Shown here: piece by piece, positions 9,861 to 23,180 of the stretch
Layout: the number at the start of each line of letters is the position of its first letter
Position numbering within the stretch: the first letter of the stretch is position 1
From: Saksenaea vasiformis B4078
Lineage: Eukaryota; Mucoromycota; Mucoromycetes; Mucorales; Saksenaeaceae
Assembly (NCBI GenBank): GCA_000697055.1
Contig: JNDT01002239.1
Location: 1-64,000 of the forward strand
Direction of reading: 5' to 3'
Length of the DNA: 64,000 nucleotides
The notes under the pieces: model-generated
Database searches by the model: none
The model's input: the letters and a program-made list of their open reading frames with translations, nothing else
What the model was told of the DNA's origin: nothing
Program-made: the position numbers and the translations under genes

Positions 9861-12108
9861 TGGAAGCGGTGTTAAGCACAGGCGATAGAAGACAAAGTTG
9901 ACGTGGTGATGGTGTACAAGGGCCCTGAATACTTCAGGATTATGTGCTGTCACGTCTGTATATCGCTGTCATACATGACAGTTCTTAATTAAAGAAACAG
10001 TCATCGCTCCACTGAACCCGGTTATTTAGAGGAATCCAGAAGAATAAATATTATCACCGAGCCTCACAAACTTCACTGCTGCGACGCTCTGAGATGCAAA
10101 GCGATTTGTAGGCGTACTCGTACGAGGTATCATAGCATACCATCACTGCATCTAATACTTCACATTAATGCCAATTCCGGTCAATGATTTGCCAGCCACA
10201 CCCTGTAAATTCCTCTAATTGGCTATCTCAGAGATGTTTCCTGTAGCCTTCCTTCTAGCTGGCGACTTTTTCGACGTTAAGGAAACTTGAACTATACGCT
10301 AAAACCTAAGCTTAGCGCTGGATATCAACGCATGGACTTTAAAAGGTCCCCTGGAGCTCATAATATGGCCAGTGATCATCTCCCATGAAACGAATACAGA
10401 GAGTTCCGGGACACGATGTATTGAGACTGTCGCTTCTGTTTTACGGCATGTCGAGACAAAAATATCCTTTCGTAATCCGTCGGGATCAATAATACGAAAT
10501 TCCGACAGACGTATCGCAGTTGAACAAACAGTGATCCCCTACTTGGAGTCTCATCAATGCGGTCGAACCCCCTGGCTAGTTGTGCTATCAGTAGATTTAA
10601 TGTTGCCTGTTTCTAATCTTAGCTAGATTACGAAGACATTGGACCATGGTGATAATCACCGAGAATAGGTCAAAGCATTTGACTCTTCGTCCCACCCTGT
10701 CAAGCAGCACATTGTTAACATTGTCCTTAAAATTTTCTGAAACGTTCCAAGATGTTTGGAGAATTTCAACTTACTGCGTCTTTATGTCATTTCGTATACA
10801 CCCTAGTCAATAACTTGGAACTGATAGCAAGATTCTGAGACAATTCGAATGAAATATATATAGAAGACAACTGATCCCAAGAGTACGATGATTACCTACT
10901 GTTATAAACCAATATTTTTTCCCGTTGTTACTGAATACCCACTTGTTCTAAACTTTTTTTATTTATTTTGTTTGTGGAGACAGCAGATCTGTGCTCAAAC
11001 TTGCGGTACCTGAGTCCTAAAAACTGAGCGATCAAATACACGTGCCATCTGCCATTAGTGTCACCGTAGATTCGATCATTGCTTAGTTTTCCTTACTGAC
11101 AGCATATTTCACAAGCTGTTATTGGTTGACGTAAGATGAGTTTCAAATCGTCTTAAATAGGTTGCTATCAACATCGTTGAAAAGATCTGTTTTCGGAATA
11201 ACGCCCCGGTTTTGCACTTCTTATCTTCTTTTTCTTAAATTTCGCTTACGAAGATGACCTGACCCTCTGAAAACAAGTCAAGCTAGATACTCCAGTCATA
11301 GAATGCTTGCTACTAGAGAATTAGGTGGTGACCCATTTCGGATGTGCTGGATAGATGTGATATGCTACTGGAATGAATGACGATGGGTATAGAAGCACAA
11401 AGCTTTCGATCTGCTGTTGCCGTGCCATCTCCGGGAATACGTTAAGCAAAGACCAGCAAAGTGCGTTCGTGGTTTCTGAATAAATTATAGCGGCACTTGA
11501 ACACATGTCCCTTTCTTCAGGTTTCCTTTCAGAAGGTAAACTATTAGTACATGTTTGCCTTCTAAAGCTAGTATGATTAATTACCAAATGTATGCGCAAG
11601 TGTTCCTTTTCTTTTCTTTCTTTTTTCCTAAAAAAAAAAAGAGATCTGCGTTTGTTGTCACAAGTTTCACGAGGAAAAGCAGTATCATGCCTGCTACCCG
11701 ATCGGGGATTTTATTCTTTTTTTTTCTAGAGCGTACTTCTATTCCTCGGAAGATGCAGTCTGATCTATCGCCAGTGTGCATAGCAGGGACATAAGACTGA
11801 TGCACGTACATATTTCATTCTGCTTCGAATGAGCTTCCAGGGTGGGCGTCTCCCATAAAGTTTTCTGGCTTCAGTCATCGGCTTCAGTCGGGCATTCTAC
11901 AGGTCTATTTTTCTTAGAATACACAGACATCGCCATTCATGACCCGACTGTCCCACATTGACGCGTCCTTCAATTCGGAGCATGCTAGTTCAAACATTAG
12001 GTTAAATGTTAGGTATGATCTCAGGGTGCACGGGCAGGACTGTCATTTTTTTCTATAAATGTGTTCGCAAATGCATTTGTTTGCTTTGGTACAACCCTTT
12101 AATAATAT

Positions 12109-15100
12109 ATGGCCGATACGACGTCTTTAATCGTTGCTTTGAAAGGTGCATCAGATATCGAGAAGGACGGGCGAATTATTCGCATCGGCGGTGATGCCAC
12201 CTTGAGAACGATTCTAGGCCTTGCAGCCGAGAAATTGACGTTGACATGTCCGCCGGAGAACATATCAGTGGAAAATGCTGAAGGAAAACTACTTACAAAA
12301 GTTGATCAAGTCCTAGAAGAGCGAATTTTATATGTCGCATCTCACGACTGTATTAAAGATGTTATACCCGGTCCTAAAAAGTTACCATTTGTTGGTAATC
12401 TCTACGAACTTCTGCCAGATATGTATGTAGATTTTAAAGTTACCAGCAGCTCCTAGCCATCAGAGTCTTACCGTTCTTGATATATAGTACCGCTGGAATC
12501 AGGCGTTTGTTTACTATATACGGTCCTCTCGTTGAGGTTTCTATTCTGGGCAAAATCATCTACATGACCAATGATCCAGCTATCGCAGAAGTGTACATCA
12601 AGGAATCTGAGTACTTTACAAAAAAAGTCACCAATGCTTTGGCCGAAGTCAAGGAATTTGCCGGTCAAGGGTTATTCACGACTGATACAGACGATGATGA
12701 TTGGAAATTGGCTCACAAACTGCTCGTACCAACATTCAGTCCTCGAGCCATGAAAGTATGTTTGCTTAGTGAAAACCATCTTCATTCTAATATTTGATGT
12801 AGGCTTACCAACTGGAAATGGGAGAGCTTACACAACATACAATTGGTCTGTTAGAGGAGTACAAGCCAGGAGAAAGGATTGATATCTTGCACTGGGCTAC
12901 CAGTATGACGTTTGAGACAATTGGTCGTATTGGTTTTGGCTATAGTTTTGGTATGCTCGAAGGTCGTAATGCGCCGCCGCACCCGTTTATCGACGCTATG
13001 ACCTACTGCCTTCAAGAAAGTTTAGCCCGGTTTCAATCAGCTCAATTCATGAAAAAATTGCCACTTCCATCTAACCGACGGTTCGACCGCGAGCGCAAGC
13101 TGATGCACGACACTGTTGACGAAGTGGTCCGCCAACGGAAGAAAAGTGAACATGCCAAAGATAGCGCAAAGGATCTTCTCGGATTTATGTTAAATGCCCG
13201 TGATGACAACGGGCTGGGCTTGACGGACGAAAATATCCGTGATCAGGTGGTGACATTTCTGGTCGCTGGCCATGATACCACGGCTAATACCATCGCATGG
13301 ACATTTTATGAGTTGGCGCGCCATCCTGAAGTTGAAGCAAAGGTTCTTCAGGAGATTGTCGATGTTGGAATCACGCACGATAAACTCCCCACCGCCGAAC
13401 AGACAAACAAGCTCAAGTATATGGACAGGTGCATCAAGGAAGCATTGCGTCTTTACACACCCGTGCGTGTGTTATATCGCTACTGTAAAAAGGACTGCAT
13501 CGTTCCTGGAGGGTATCGCTTAAAGGGTGGTTCCGCTGTCTCCATCAGTCTGTTTTCATTGCATCGAAACCCTAACGTTTTTCCTGACCCTGACCGATTC
13601 GACCCTGAAAGATGGACACCTGAAGAGGAGCAAAAACGTTCCAGATATTCATGGTTGCCATTTGGTACAGGTTCTCGTGCTTGCATTGGCATGGCTTTTG
13701 CTATGCAGGAAGCAAGAACAGTTCTGGCAATGATGCTACATCGGTTTAAATTTCGCTACGGTAAGCTCGTGATTTTACGCTATTGATAGTATCTAAAACC
13801 TTTTCATACTAGACGGACCACCTGTTCGCTATGATCCCAAACAGGCGACTACCAAACCTATGGATTTCTATATGACCATCCATCCTCGCGAAAATTTACC
13901 AGAGCCATCCACGGGCACTTCTGTTCAGAACGATAATGTGTCTACCGAGGCAATACCAGAGCTATTAGAGGGTGCAATGGCTGGTTCTGTTGACCTTCCA
14001 CCGGTTACCTTTTTGTATGGTACGCAGACAGGCACTGCTCACGACTATGCTTCGCAATTGGCTATCCAGGCAAAGCAGTTTGGTTTTAAGGACATCACGA
14101 TTTGCGAGATGGATCAATGGAAAGTTTTGGCATCTGGAAGGTATGAAGGCCCTCGTGGAAAGAACGAGCGACGAGAATTGGTGGTGATATGTACAGCTAC
14201 GTACAACGGCCAACCTCCTGATTCAGCGGAAAACTTTGACAAATTTTTGGAGAAGACAAATGATGAAAGAAATGAGAAGTTGTTAGATGGTCTCCTTTAT
14301 GCGGTCTTTGGACTCGGCAACAAGAACTGGAGAACCTACCAGCATTTTCCCATCAAAGTCAATACACGTTTGAATGAACTAGGTGCTGAACGTTTCTTCA
14401 TCGCTGGTCAAGGTGATGCTGATAAGGATATGGACTCTGAATTTAATAACTGGTAAGATCTGTTACATAAACCTTTAACCGCTGCGATTGCTTATTTCTG
14501 CTCAAGGTGTGCTCACTTCTGGACTCACACACTTGGTTATTATGGGCTGGCTCTCCCAAAACAAGCCTCTGTCGTTCCATCAGCTAGCAGAGGCTCTGTC
14601 TCTGAAGCCGCAAAAGTTACTTATGTTCCTCCCTCCGACGCCGATAAGTGGAAGGCGGCGTCAGACAATTGTAACGGCGAGTACAATGCAGAAGTAGTCA
14701 TCAATCACGAACTCCAGTCAGAATTATCATCACGTAGCACGCGTCATATTGAAATCGATATTTCACGTCTCACCCCTCTGGGATCTACGTTATATGAAGC
14801 CGGTGACCATCTGGAAATCATGTCTGAAAATCCTTCTCACGTAGTCGAAGCCGTTGCTCTTGGTTTTGGCCTCGTTCTCGACTCGGTGTTTGAGGTTGAT
14901 CAGGAATCGGCTAAAGGGCTATCCCCTCGATCTTTGGGTGCTTCTATTCGAGGACCTTGCACAGTCCGTAACGCCCTCCGACACTATGCCGATGTACTGT
15001 CTCCTCCTTCCCGACACATGCTAGCCTGCTTTGCGGGCAGCCTCCGCAAGGTTGCACCAGAAACCGCAGATACCTTTGATCATTTGATCATGCCTGATGA

Positions 15101-15902
15101 AAAAAATCAGGATCGATATCCCGAGTTCATTAAGCAGCATCGTACCTTATTAGATCTCCAGCGAGCCTACCCGCAAGTTAAACAGCTAGACCTTGGTCAA
15201 TTCCTTGCCGCTGTCAGTGTCATGCAACCGCGCAGGTACTCTATTGCCTCGTCACCCCTAGTCCATCCTACCAAAGTGCATCTTTCGGTGGCTGTAGTAG
15301 ATGATATCATCAATGGCCGACACTACCCCGGCCTATCTTCGTCTTACCTTTCACAAAAGCGCTCAGGACCCATTCATGCCCAGCTTAAGTCATCCAAGAA
15401 GTCTTTCAGTCTGCCATCTGATGTTACCACACCAATTATCTTAATTGCTGCGGGCACAGGTCTTTCGCCCTTCCGAGGTTTCTTACAAGAACGCGAATTC
15501 CAACGTAAGCAAGGCCAGACAGTAGGCGACTGTGTCGTCTTCTTTGGATGTCGACAAGAAAATGAAGATTACATTTATCATACCGAACTTGAATCGTTCG
15601 TCGATAATAGCGTGATATCTAGTCTCCATGTCGCTTTCTCACGCCAAGGAACAGCACGCAAGTATGTGCAGCACCAGCTGCTGGCGAATGCTGCCGAAGT
15701 TTGGTCATTACTTGTGCCGCCTCAAGACAAGAAGCCAGCATCCATATATATTTGCGGTAGTGGCTCTATGAGCCGTGATGTACGCACAGCATTCTGTACC
15801 TTGGCAAAGAGCTTTGGCGCAGTATCAACTGATGATGAAGCAGAGGAATTCCTCCGCAGTCTCATAGATGAGCAGCGCTACAACGAAGATGTATGGGGAT
15901 AA
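12109..15902 (+). CDS. Self-sufficient cytochrome P450 - P450 reductase fusion (CYP505-like)
   Basis: Five exons (12109-12422, 12488-12755, 12803-13760, 13813-14452, 14507-15902) join in phase to 1191 residues. Residues 1-85 form an extra ubiquitin/doublecortin-like module. The P450 begins at IPGPKKLPFVGN (about 86), has the oxygen-binding motif AGHDTT (about 349), KEALR for ExxR, and the heme loop FGTGSRACIG with the Cys ligand near 488. The reductase follows: an FMN domain with YGTQTGTA (about 580), FAD motif RRYSIASS (about 968) and NADPH motif AAGTGLSPFRG (about 1040). In CYP505/BM3 proteins this layout gives NADPH-driven hydroxylation of fatty acids near the chain end. No N-terminal membrane anchor is seen, so a soluble enzyme is likely. 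Substrate is inferred from the family only. Confidence 0.93.
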
Positions 15903-16374
15903 GGTTGACGTTTAGATTTTTATTATAATTATTTAATGTATTTCATTTCATTGCGTTTGATGTTCACTTGCATACATACAATATAGTTTTTCCACTTTAG
16001 ATCTCTGGCCAACCCAGGAAACGTGAGAGGGATATTTGATATCCATCCCTTTGTGCATAATTTCTTCGAAATTTGATGCACTTATCTGTCCCAATTCTGT
16101 CTGTCATCTTTCCCACTTCATTATACTACTTTTTATTTCTTTTTTCTTTGCAATTATTCCAAGAACCTTTTTCTTGGGGCCCTGCTAAACTTCCCGGCTC
16201 AAAAGACCAATAAGATTGAGGGAGTCTCGGTAGATGTGCGGTGGTGCAAGGTACGGTGCGGGTCGGGTTGAAAAGTTGTCGGAGTTTGCGCATGGTAGAC
16301 GTCATCATAGGATAATTTCGATGTTGGGTTGCGCAGTTTCAGTTCTAATCGTCTTTCTGCAGACAACAGTCAAT
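15903..16374. other. Spacer and promoter between P450 fusion and SF3B1
   Basis: The 472-bp tandem spacer holds the 3' flank of the P450 gene and the SF3B1 promoter, with a T-rich stretch at 16124-16170. No further gene is seen. Confidence 0.5.
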
Positions 16375-19300
16375 ATGTCAGATGGTAAGAACTAGTGATT
16401 GGTAACAGAGAGAGTATATGTTACTAACGATATTTGTTGTGTATTTCATTAAGATATTGAAAGAGAGATCAAGGCCGCACAGGCTCAGCGAAAAGAGATC
16501 AGAAAAATCACAGACAAAGACATTAGTGCTGCCGTATTGCAAAATGAAAATCACGCTAGTCTGACCGAAGTTTCATACGACACCGATATTTACTCTCCCA
16601 GCAAAAATAAATTTGAAGGTTATGAAACGTCGATCGCGGTAAATGACGAAGAGGAAGACGATAACGATTCGTATCAGGAAAAAAAGCGCAAACTAAATTC
16701 CTTCACCGTTTCGAAAGACATTCGCGATGAAGCATTGGAAGGTGCCGATGCTCATGATCCCTTTGCCGAAACAAAGAAAGTTCGTCGTATTGCGGAGAGA
16801 CAGGATGAATATCATCACAGACGTTTCAATCGTATGCTGTCACCCGAACGTAAAGACGCCTTTTCTACAGACACAGCCGAGAACAACGAATCCAGATCGT
16901 ATGCAGAGGTTATTAAGGAAGCAGAATTGGAGAAGGAACAACAGCGCGTTTATGCTGCTATTGCACAGAAAAAGAAAGAAGAAGCACAGAGCGGACAAGT
17001 GGCAGCCGAACCAACAAAAAAGAAAAGAAGATGGGATGTTGCTACCCCTGTTCGCAATGTAGAAGCGACACCTGTTGCTACCAGTGGAAAACGTTCTCGC
17101 TGGGATGCTACACCAGCGCGCACAGATAGCACTTCGGAATGGGACGCAACGCCAACAGCTGCTGCTACAAAGCGTTCTCGCTGGGATGCTACGCCAGTGA
17201 ACGTTGACCTCACTGCAGCTACTCCAGTCGGCGGAATGGGTATGATGACACCAACACCAAGACAGCTGGCTGTGCCCATGACACCAGAAGCAGTGAACAA
17301 CTTGCGCTGGGAACGAGAGCTCGATGCCCGAAATCGACCTCTTTCAGATGAAGAACTGGACGCAATGTTTCCTGCAACGGGCTATAAGATTCTTGAGCCC
17401 CCGCAGGGATATGTTCCTATTCGTACACCGGCTCGTAAGTTGATGGCCACTCCGACTCCCATGGGAGATTCTGGTTTTGTGATGCAAGACGACGTGCGGG
17501 CTCCGGTGATGGACTTGCCTCAGGAGATTCCTGGCGTCGGAGAACTGCCTTTCTTTAAGGATGAGGATATGCAACACTTTGGAAAACTACTTGAAGAGCG
17601 GGATGAAACGGCAATGACCGTCGAGGAATTGAAGGACAGAAAGATCATGCGTTTGCTTCTGAGGATCAAGAATGGTACGCCACCTATGCGTAAGACCGCA
17701 CTTCGACAGATCACTGACAAGGCTCGCGATTTCGGTGCTGGACCTCTGTTCAATCACATTCTACCCCTCCTCATGTCACCTACTCTCGAGGACCAGGAAC
17801 GACATTTATTGGTGAAGGTCATTGATCGTATCCTGTACAAGCTCGATGATCTTGTACGTCCTTTCGTACACAAAATCCTTGTTGTAATTGAACCGCTTCT
17901 GATTGATGAAGATTATTATGCACGTGTGGAAGGTCGTGAGATTATCAGTAACTTGTCTAAAGCTGCTGGCCTCCCAACAATGATTACAACTATGCGTCCC
18001 GATATCGACCATCCTGACGAGTACGTACGTAATACTACTGCGCGTGCATTCTCTGTTGTGGCGTCGGCTCTTGGTATCCCAGCATTATTACCCTTCTTGA
18101 AGGCCGTTTGTCGATCGAAGAAGTCGTGGCAAGCTCGCCATACTGGTATTAAGATTGTGCAGCAGATCGCTATTTTGTTGGGTTGTGCAGTGCTTCCCCA
18201 CTTGAAGAACCTGGTAGAAGCAATTGGTCACGGTCTTGACGATGAACAGCAAAAGGTCCGAACAATTACTGCGCTTGCTATTGCTGCCCTAGCCGAAGCT
18301 GCTGCGCCTTATGGTATTGAATCATTTGACTCTGTTCTCAAACCTCTTTGGACTGGTATTCGTAAACACCGTGGCAAGGGATTGGCTGCCTTTTTGAAAG
18401 CCATCGGTTATATCATTCCTCTCATGGACGACGAGTACGCCAATTACTACACGAAGGAAGTGATGATCATCTTGATCCGTGAGTTCCAGTCGCCTGACGA
18501 AGAAATGAAGAAGATTGTGCTCAAGGTTGTTAAGCAGTGTGCTGCAACCGAGGGTGTTCAGCCACAGTATATCAAGGAAGAAATCTTGCCAGAGTTCTTT
18601 AAACATTTCTGGGTTCGACGTATGGCTTTGGATCGACACAATTACAAGCAAGTGGTGGAGACGACTGTGGAACTTGCCAACAGAGTTGGTGTGTCAGAAA
18701 TCGTTGGTCGCATTGTGGAAGATTTGAAGGATGAGAGCGAACCTTACCGAAAGATGGTTATGGACACGATCGAAAACGTGGTGTCCAGCTTAGGCGCTGC
18801 TGATATCGACCCAAGACTTGAGGAACTTTTGATCGACGGTATTCTGTATGCGTTCCAGGAACAGACGATCGAAGATGTAATCATGCTTAATGGTTTTGGC
18901 ACGGTTGTCAATGCCTTGGGCATGCGTATCAAGCCTTATTTGCAGCAAATCTGTTACACCATTTTATGGCGTCTCAACAACAAGTCGGCCAAGGTTCGCC
19001 AGCAAGCGGCTGATTTGATCTCGCGTATTGCTGTTGTCATGAAGACATGCGGTGAAGAAAAACTGATGAGCCAGCTTGGTCAGATTCTCTATGAATACCT
19101 GGGTGAGGAATACCCTGAAGTGCTTGGTTCGATTTTGGGAGCTCTCAAGAGTATCGTCAACGTTATCGGTATGGCAAGCATGACACCACCGATCAAAGAT
19201 TTGCTCCCTCGTTTGACACCAATTTTGAGGAACAGACACGAGAAGGTACAAGAAAACTGTATCGATCTTGTCGGTCGTATTGCAGATCGTGGTGCCGAGT

Positions 19301-20173
19301 ATGTCTCTGCTCGTGAGTGGATGCGTGTCTGTTTCGAGCTCTTGGATCTTTTGAAAGCACACAAGAAGGGTATTCGACGAGCCTCCGTCAATACTTTTGG
19401 TTACATTGCCAAAGCCATTGGTCCTCAAGATGTGCTTGCAACACTTCTTAACAACTTGAAGGTTCAAGAACGTCAAAATCGTGTGTGTACCACAGTTGCT
19501 ATTGCCATTGTTGCCGAAACCTGTGCGCCTTTCACTGTGTTGCCTGCTCTGATGAACGAATACCGAGTTCCTGAATTGAATGTTCAAAACGGTGTTTTGA
19601 AATCAATGTCTTTCATTTTCGAATACGTAGGAGGTAAGCCAAATCAGTCTCTGATGATCTCAGTCTCTAATCACGAATGCTGTAGAAATGGGAAAGGATT
19701 ATATCAACGCCGTAACTCCTCTTTTGGAAGACGCATTAATGGATCGAGATCTTGTTCACAGACAGACGGCGTGTGCTACAATCAAACACATGGCGCTCGG
19801 TGTCGTTGGCTTAGGTTGCGAAGAACCACTGCGACATCTGCTCAATTATATTTGGCCTAACATCTTTGAGACAAGGTATGTTTTTCTTTTTACTTAATGG
19901 AAGAAAACTCATTCATTTTTTCCTAGTCCTCACGTTATCAATGCTGTTCTCGAATCAATTGAAGGCATGCGAGTCGCATTAGGTCCCTCTACGATTCTTC
20001 AATACACACTACAAGGCCTCTTCCATCCTGCGCGTAAAGTGCGTGAAGTTTACTGGAAAATCTATAACACACTATACATCGGTGCACAAGATGCATTGGT
20101 ACCTTACTATCCTAGGATTGAAGACGATGAACGCAACCAGTATAACCGTCACGAGCTTGATTATTTCCTTTAA
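16375..20173 (+). CDS. SF3B1: Splicing factor 3B subunit 1 (SF3B1/Hsh155)
   Basis: Exons 16375-16384, 16454-19633, 19686-19875 and 19927-20173 join in phase to 1208 residues. The N-terminal third is disordered and carries repeated RWD-A-TP units (threonine-proline sites that bind U2AF-homology motifs). From about residue 350 the HEAT repeats run to the C-terminal HELDYFL. Long blocks are near identical to the family, for example [18 protein letters not shown] and [18 protein letters not shown]. By length and context Lys604, in DEQQKVRTI, corresponds to the human hotspot Lys700. The protein is the core of U2 snRNP SF3b and clamps the branch-point helix. The first exon is only 10 nt; it was chosen because [17 protein letters not shown] gives the conserved N-terminus. 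Confidence 0.97.
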
Positions 20174-20637
20174 GTTTTCTTATCTTTTATCGCTGCTTTC
20201 TTAACATATGATTTCATTCTCATTAAAAAAATTTCTCTGGATGCACTCTTTGTAAACAAACGTTTGGAATTGCAATTATCAGTTCTTTGCATCTCAATTT
20301 CTGTGCAGAAAGCTATAGTTTACGCGAAGAATACAGCATTTTGTATGAAGCGCCTTGGTATAAAGAGCAGTTTATACCCACAGTAGTATCCAATAAGAAT
20401 CAGAGATTCAAGATCCGAGCTGACATATATATGATCATGCTTTATTGACTACTCAGATCTGGCTTTTCATTTGGGCAAGAAAAACCTAAAGACCGCCCAA
20501 TCCTTCTTTAAAAAGCCGAATTTAAAAATTCCAACAAGTTTGACCTATTTTGGTCTCTTGCTTTATCATCCGCTGTCTTATGGATCTTGAGTTTAATCTA
20601 ACCATTGTGTTAGAATAACATCCAGTGTTATACATGA
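20174..20637. other. Convergent spacer SF3B1 / SR-lysine-rich gene
   Basis: The 464-bp stretch holds 3' flanks only. No gene is recognised. Confidence 0.5.
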
Positions 20638-21355
20638 TTATACCTTTTTGCCTGTGATAGCACTTCTTCTATGATCCTCGTCACTGTCTTCATCATCTGA
20701 TAAACTGGCCTTCTTCGTCTTTCGCTAAGTCGATCATCAGCATAGGGTCGCAGTATTCATCAAGATCTTACACTTTTCTTCTTTTTGTTCTTGGCTTTCT
20801 TACGCTTCTTGCTGCGTTTCTTTTGATCTATGCAACAGCGTATGTTAGCACCGAGTTGGTTTGCCAAATTTATATTAGCCTACCCTCAGAATCAGATTCG
20901 CTGCTACTGTCGCCACTATCTGTATGGTTGTTGTAAGGGCTCATCGAGCGGCTTCTAGAACGTTTGCTGCTGCGATGGCGGCGATGGTATCGTGCGGGAG
21001 ATCGCGATCTCGAGCGAGCTTTATCCGTTTGTTGCGCATGTTACGCATAGTTGAGAAAAGAAATAAAATGCGTCGCCATGACCGACATGCCATAGAAGCA
21101 AAGCATGGTATAAATCACATGTACTATCAAATTAGCAGTTCAAACACACATACCACTGGACGGTGAAGACTCTTTGCCTCGAGAGTAAGATCGATCTCTG
21201 TATCTTGAACGCTCATGTGCATCTGATCGTGATCGATGTCTTGAATGGAGCGGTGACCTACTACGGCTACGAGCACGCCGATGTCGGCCGTGAGCAGAGT
21301 CTCTTGATTCTCGAACTAGTCGATCTTCTGTTATAACCCGTTCATCCAACTGCAT
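20638..21355 (-). CDS. SR/lysine-rich nuclear protein, probable splicing-related
   Basis: Four exons on the minus strand (21355-21154, 21018-20884, 20827-20772, 20724-20638) join in phase to 159 residues. The N-terminal half has scattered RS dipeptides (RARSRSRSPLHSRHRSRS, KRSRSRSMSP). A Ser/Asp/Glu-rich segment and a lysine-rich block (KKRSKKRKKAKNKKKK) follow, and the end is DDEDSDEDHRRSAITGKKV. No RRM is present. Composition points to a nuclear speckle or spliceosome-associated protein. The conserved-looking tail RSAITGKKV resembles ends of several small splicing-associated proteins, but I cannot name the family. Its position beside SF3B1 is suggestive only. Confidence 0.75.
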
Positions 21356-21823
21356 TTCGGTTTACCTGTTTTTTCTCCCATGAAGGAAAGAAAGAGAAGT
21401 GTGACGCTAAATTTTTATTTTCTTCGCGGAATTTAGGGCATAGAGCTTGCAGTTTCCTGAAGTTACCTCTCAGTTGTGACAGATCCCTCAAAGTTCATGA
21501 TGCCTTCAAGCTGCTTTAACTTTTCTCTATGCATTTGTCATTAACATCCCAGCTGCGATATTCATCAATGTTCAAAAAAAAATTGCTATGGCCTCTTAGC
21601 TGCGAGAAAAATGTAGCAGAGGAAGCATCCGACATTCCTGTATTAATGACGTATATTCAACTCTTTCTTGACGCACATTTGTATGTTATAAACGCAACAC
21701 TTATTTGGACTAACTTATTGAGCAAGCATAGAATGGTGAATTTTAGAGAGGTCAAAATAAACGGTTTGTGGGTTTGTTTTGGATCGTGATATTCGCTTAA
21801 AATTTCCCTGATCTATGCGAGTA
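21356..21823. other. Spacer between SR-lysine-rich gene and membrane protein gene
   Basis: This is the promoter side of the SR-type gene and the 3' flank of the membrane protein gene. An 86-codon plus ORF (21529-21789) has no recognisable features. Confidence 0.45.
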
Positions 21824-23180
21824 TCAGGGTCGTACACCTGAACTGATAATTCCCGCGAGTATGGAGAATCCAGCAATCCCTACTCCAGCAGCCAATACAC
21901 AAGCTTCTTTGGCTAAACTTACAGGATACCATGCAATACGACTAGCATTTGGCTCACAAGTACAGTAGTAAGCATACATGGGAAATACAACTCCATAGAA
22001 ATACTGAAAAATGATCCACCTAAACCTCAGTCGTTAATAATATTTCTATATTTATCATCCTACTTACATCACAAAATGATTTGACACGGTCACCAGTAGA
22101 TTTCCTACGCTGTGAAGTGATGCAGCAACAGCAATAACCAGCAAATTATGATGAACAGGTGGCATGTATTTTGTTTTCTTTTCATCCTCTCGATCCGAAT
22201 CTGAATCATCAGTGGTGATTGGGGTACAGATGCTGATTTTCTTGGACAATTGACGGTTATAACGATACAAACGGATTAAATCAATAGACAATGCAAAATC
22301 CGTGGAAAGACCTTGAAGTTGATATCAATGTAAAGCTTATTATTCCCAAGAATAATTACCTTGAAACTTGAAAAATAATGCATCCAAAGGCCAAGGAGCA
22401 ATAACAACGATTGCCATCGTAGCAATGATGTACGCAAAAGACACAGGTACAAACCAACGCTCGCTATGGCAAAATGTTTATCCATCTATAATACAGAATC
22501 ACTGGCACACTTACGCTACTTGCGTCTGGCGTACGATCATGTACGCCAGTAAAGCAATTTCAAACAGGTTGTGAAAAACACCGAAAGAAGCCCAGATTCT
22601 GCCAGCGTTCATTAAAGAAAATGTGAAACTTGCTGCAAATGTAGCCACGAGATATCCCATCATTAGCTTGTTAAAAGTACCAATTGTTCGCCGGTTGCTG
22701 GGAAGTGATGGCAAGTAGAGGACAAAGATATAATACAGGGCGTATGCAACAGAAGCACCCATGATCACTACCGAAAAGACAGTCGTAGCGTCAAAGACAT
22801 CCGCATCGTAAGCTGGGAAAGGCTAATTACAAAAGATTCAATACAACCATAGCTTTACCTTCGATCGGGATGATCCAAGTCGGAATATTGAATAATTTGC
22901 TTTTCCACCTCGGTGGTGCATTGGGGATTTCTGACATCCATTCGACGCCAGCGCTGGGTGCTATAAATGTTGTAGCAACAATGGTTATAATCGTCCACAC
23001 GATTCGAAATTGCATAAGTAGCTTTAAGAAAGAAAAATAGATATCTGTGCTGGTTATTTATGATGAAACAAGTAGCCAGGACTAAAATACAGGCGCCACA
23101 ATAGGAGCAATATAGAATGTATTGCTGATGGTGACCGGCTGATATTCCGGATTACATGGTGTGGTTACCAATGTAAACAT
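21824..23180 (-). CDS. Uncharacterised multi-spanning membrane protein (364 aa)
   Basis: Six exons (23180-23091, 23021-22859, 22812-22515, 22463-22360, 22311-22068, 22019-21824) join in phase to 364 residues. At least seven hydrophobic spans are visible, including FRIVWTIITIVATTFIAPS, FSVVIMGASVAYALYYIFVL, FVPVSFAYIIATMAIVVIAP and ACVLAAGVGIAGFSILAGII. A charged loop near residue 250 (TTDDSDSDREDEKKTK) is presumably cytosolic and phosphorylatable. No family motif is recognised; a fungal-specific seven- or eight-span membrane protein is the safest description. The first exon was added because it supplies an ATG and a coherent N-terminus in phase with exon 2. Confidence 0.8.

Larger units (their letters stand above)
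8659..12108. other. Gene-poor 3.4-kb spacer
   Basis: I find no gene with recognisable domains. It contains a diverged direct repeat (about 9345-9440 and 9755-9860) with an overlapping 146-codon minus ORF (9096-9536) of unknown meaning, and a T-rich/A-rich segment near 11600-11730. The P450 promoter is expected near 12000-12108. Confidence 0.45.
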
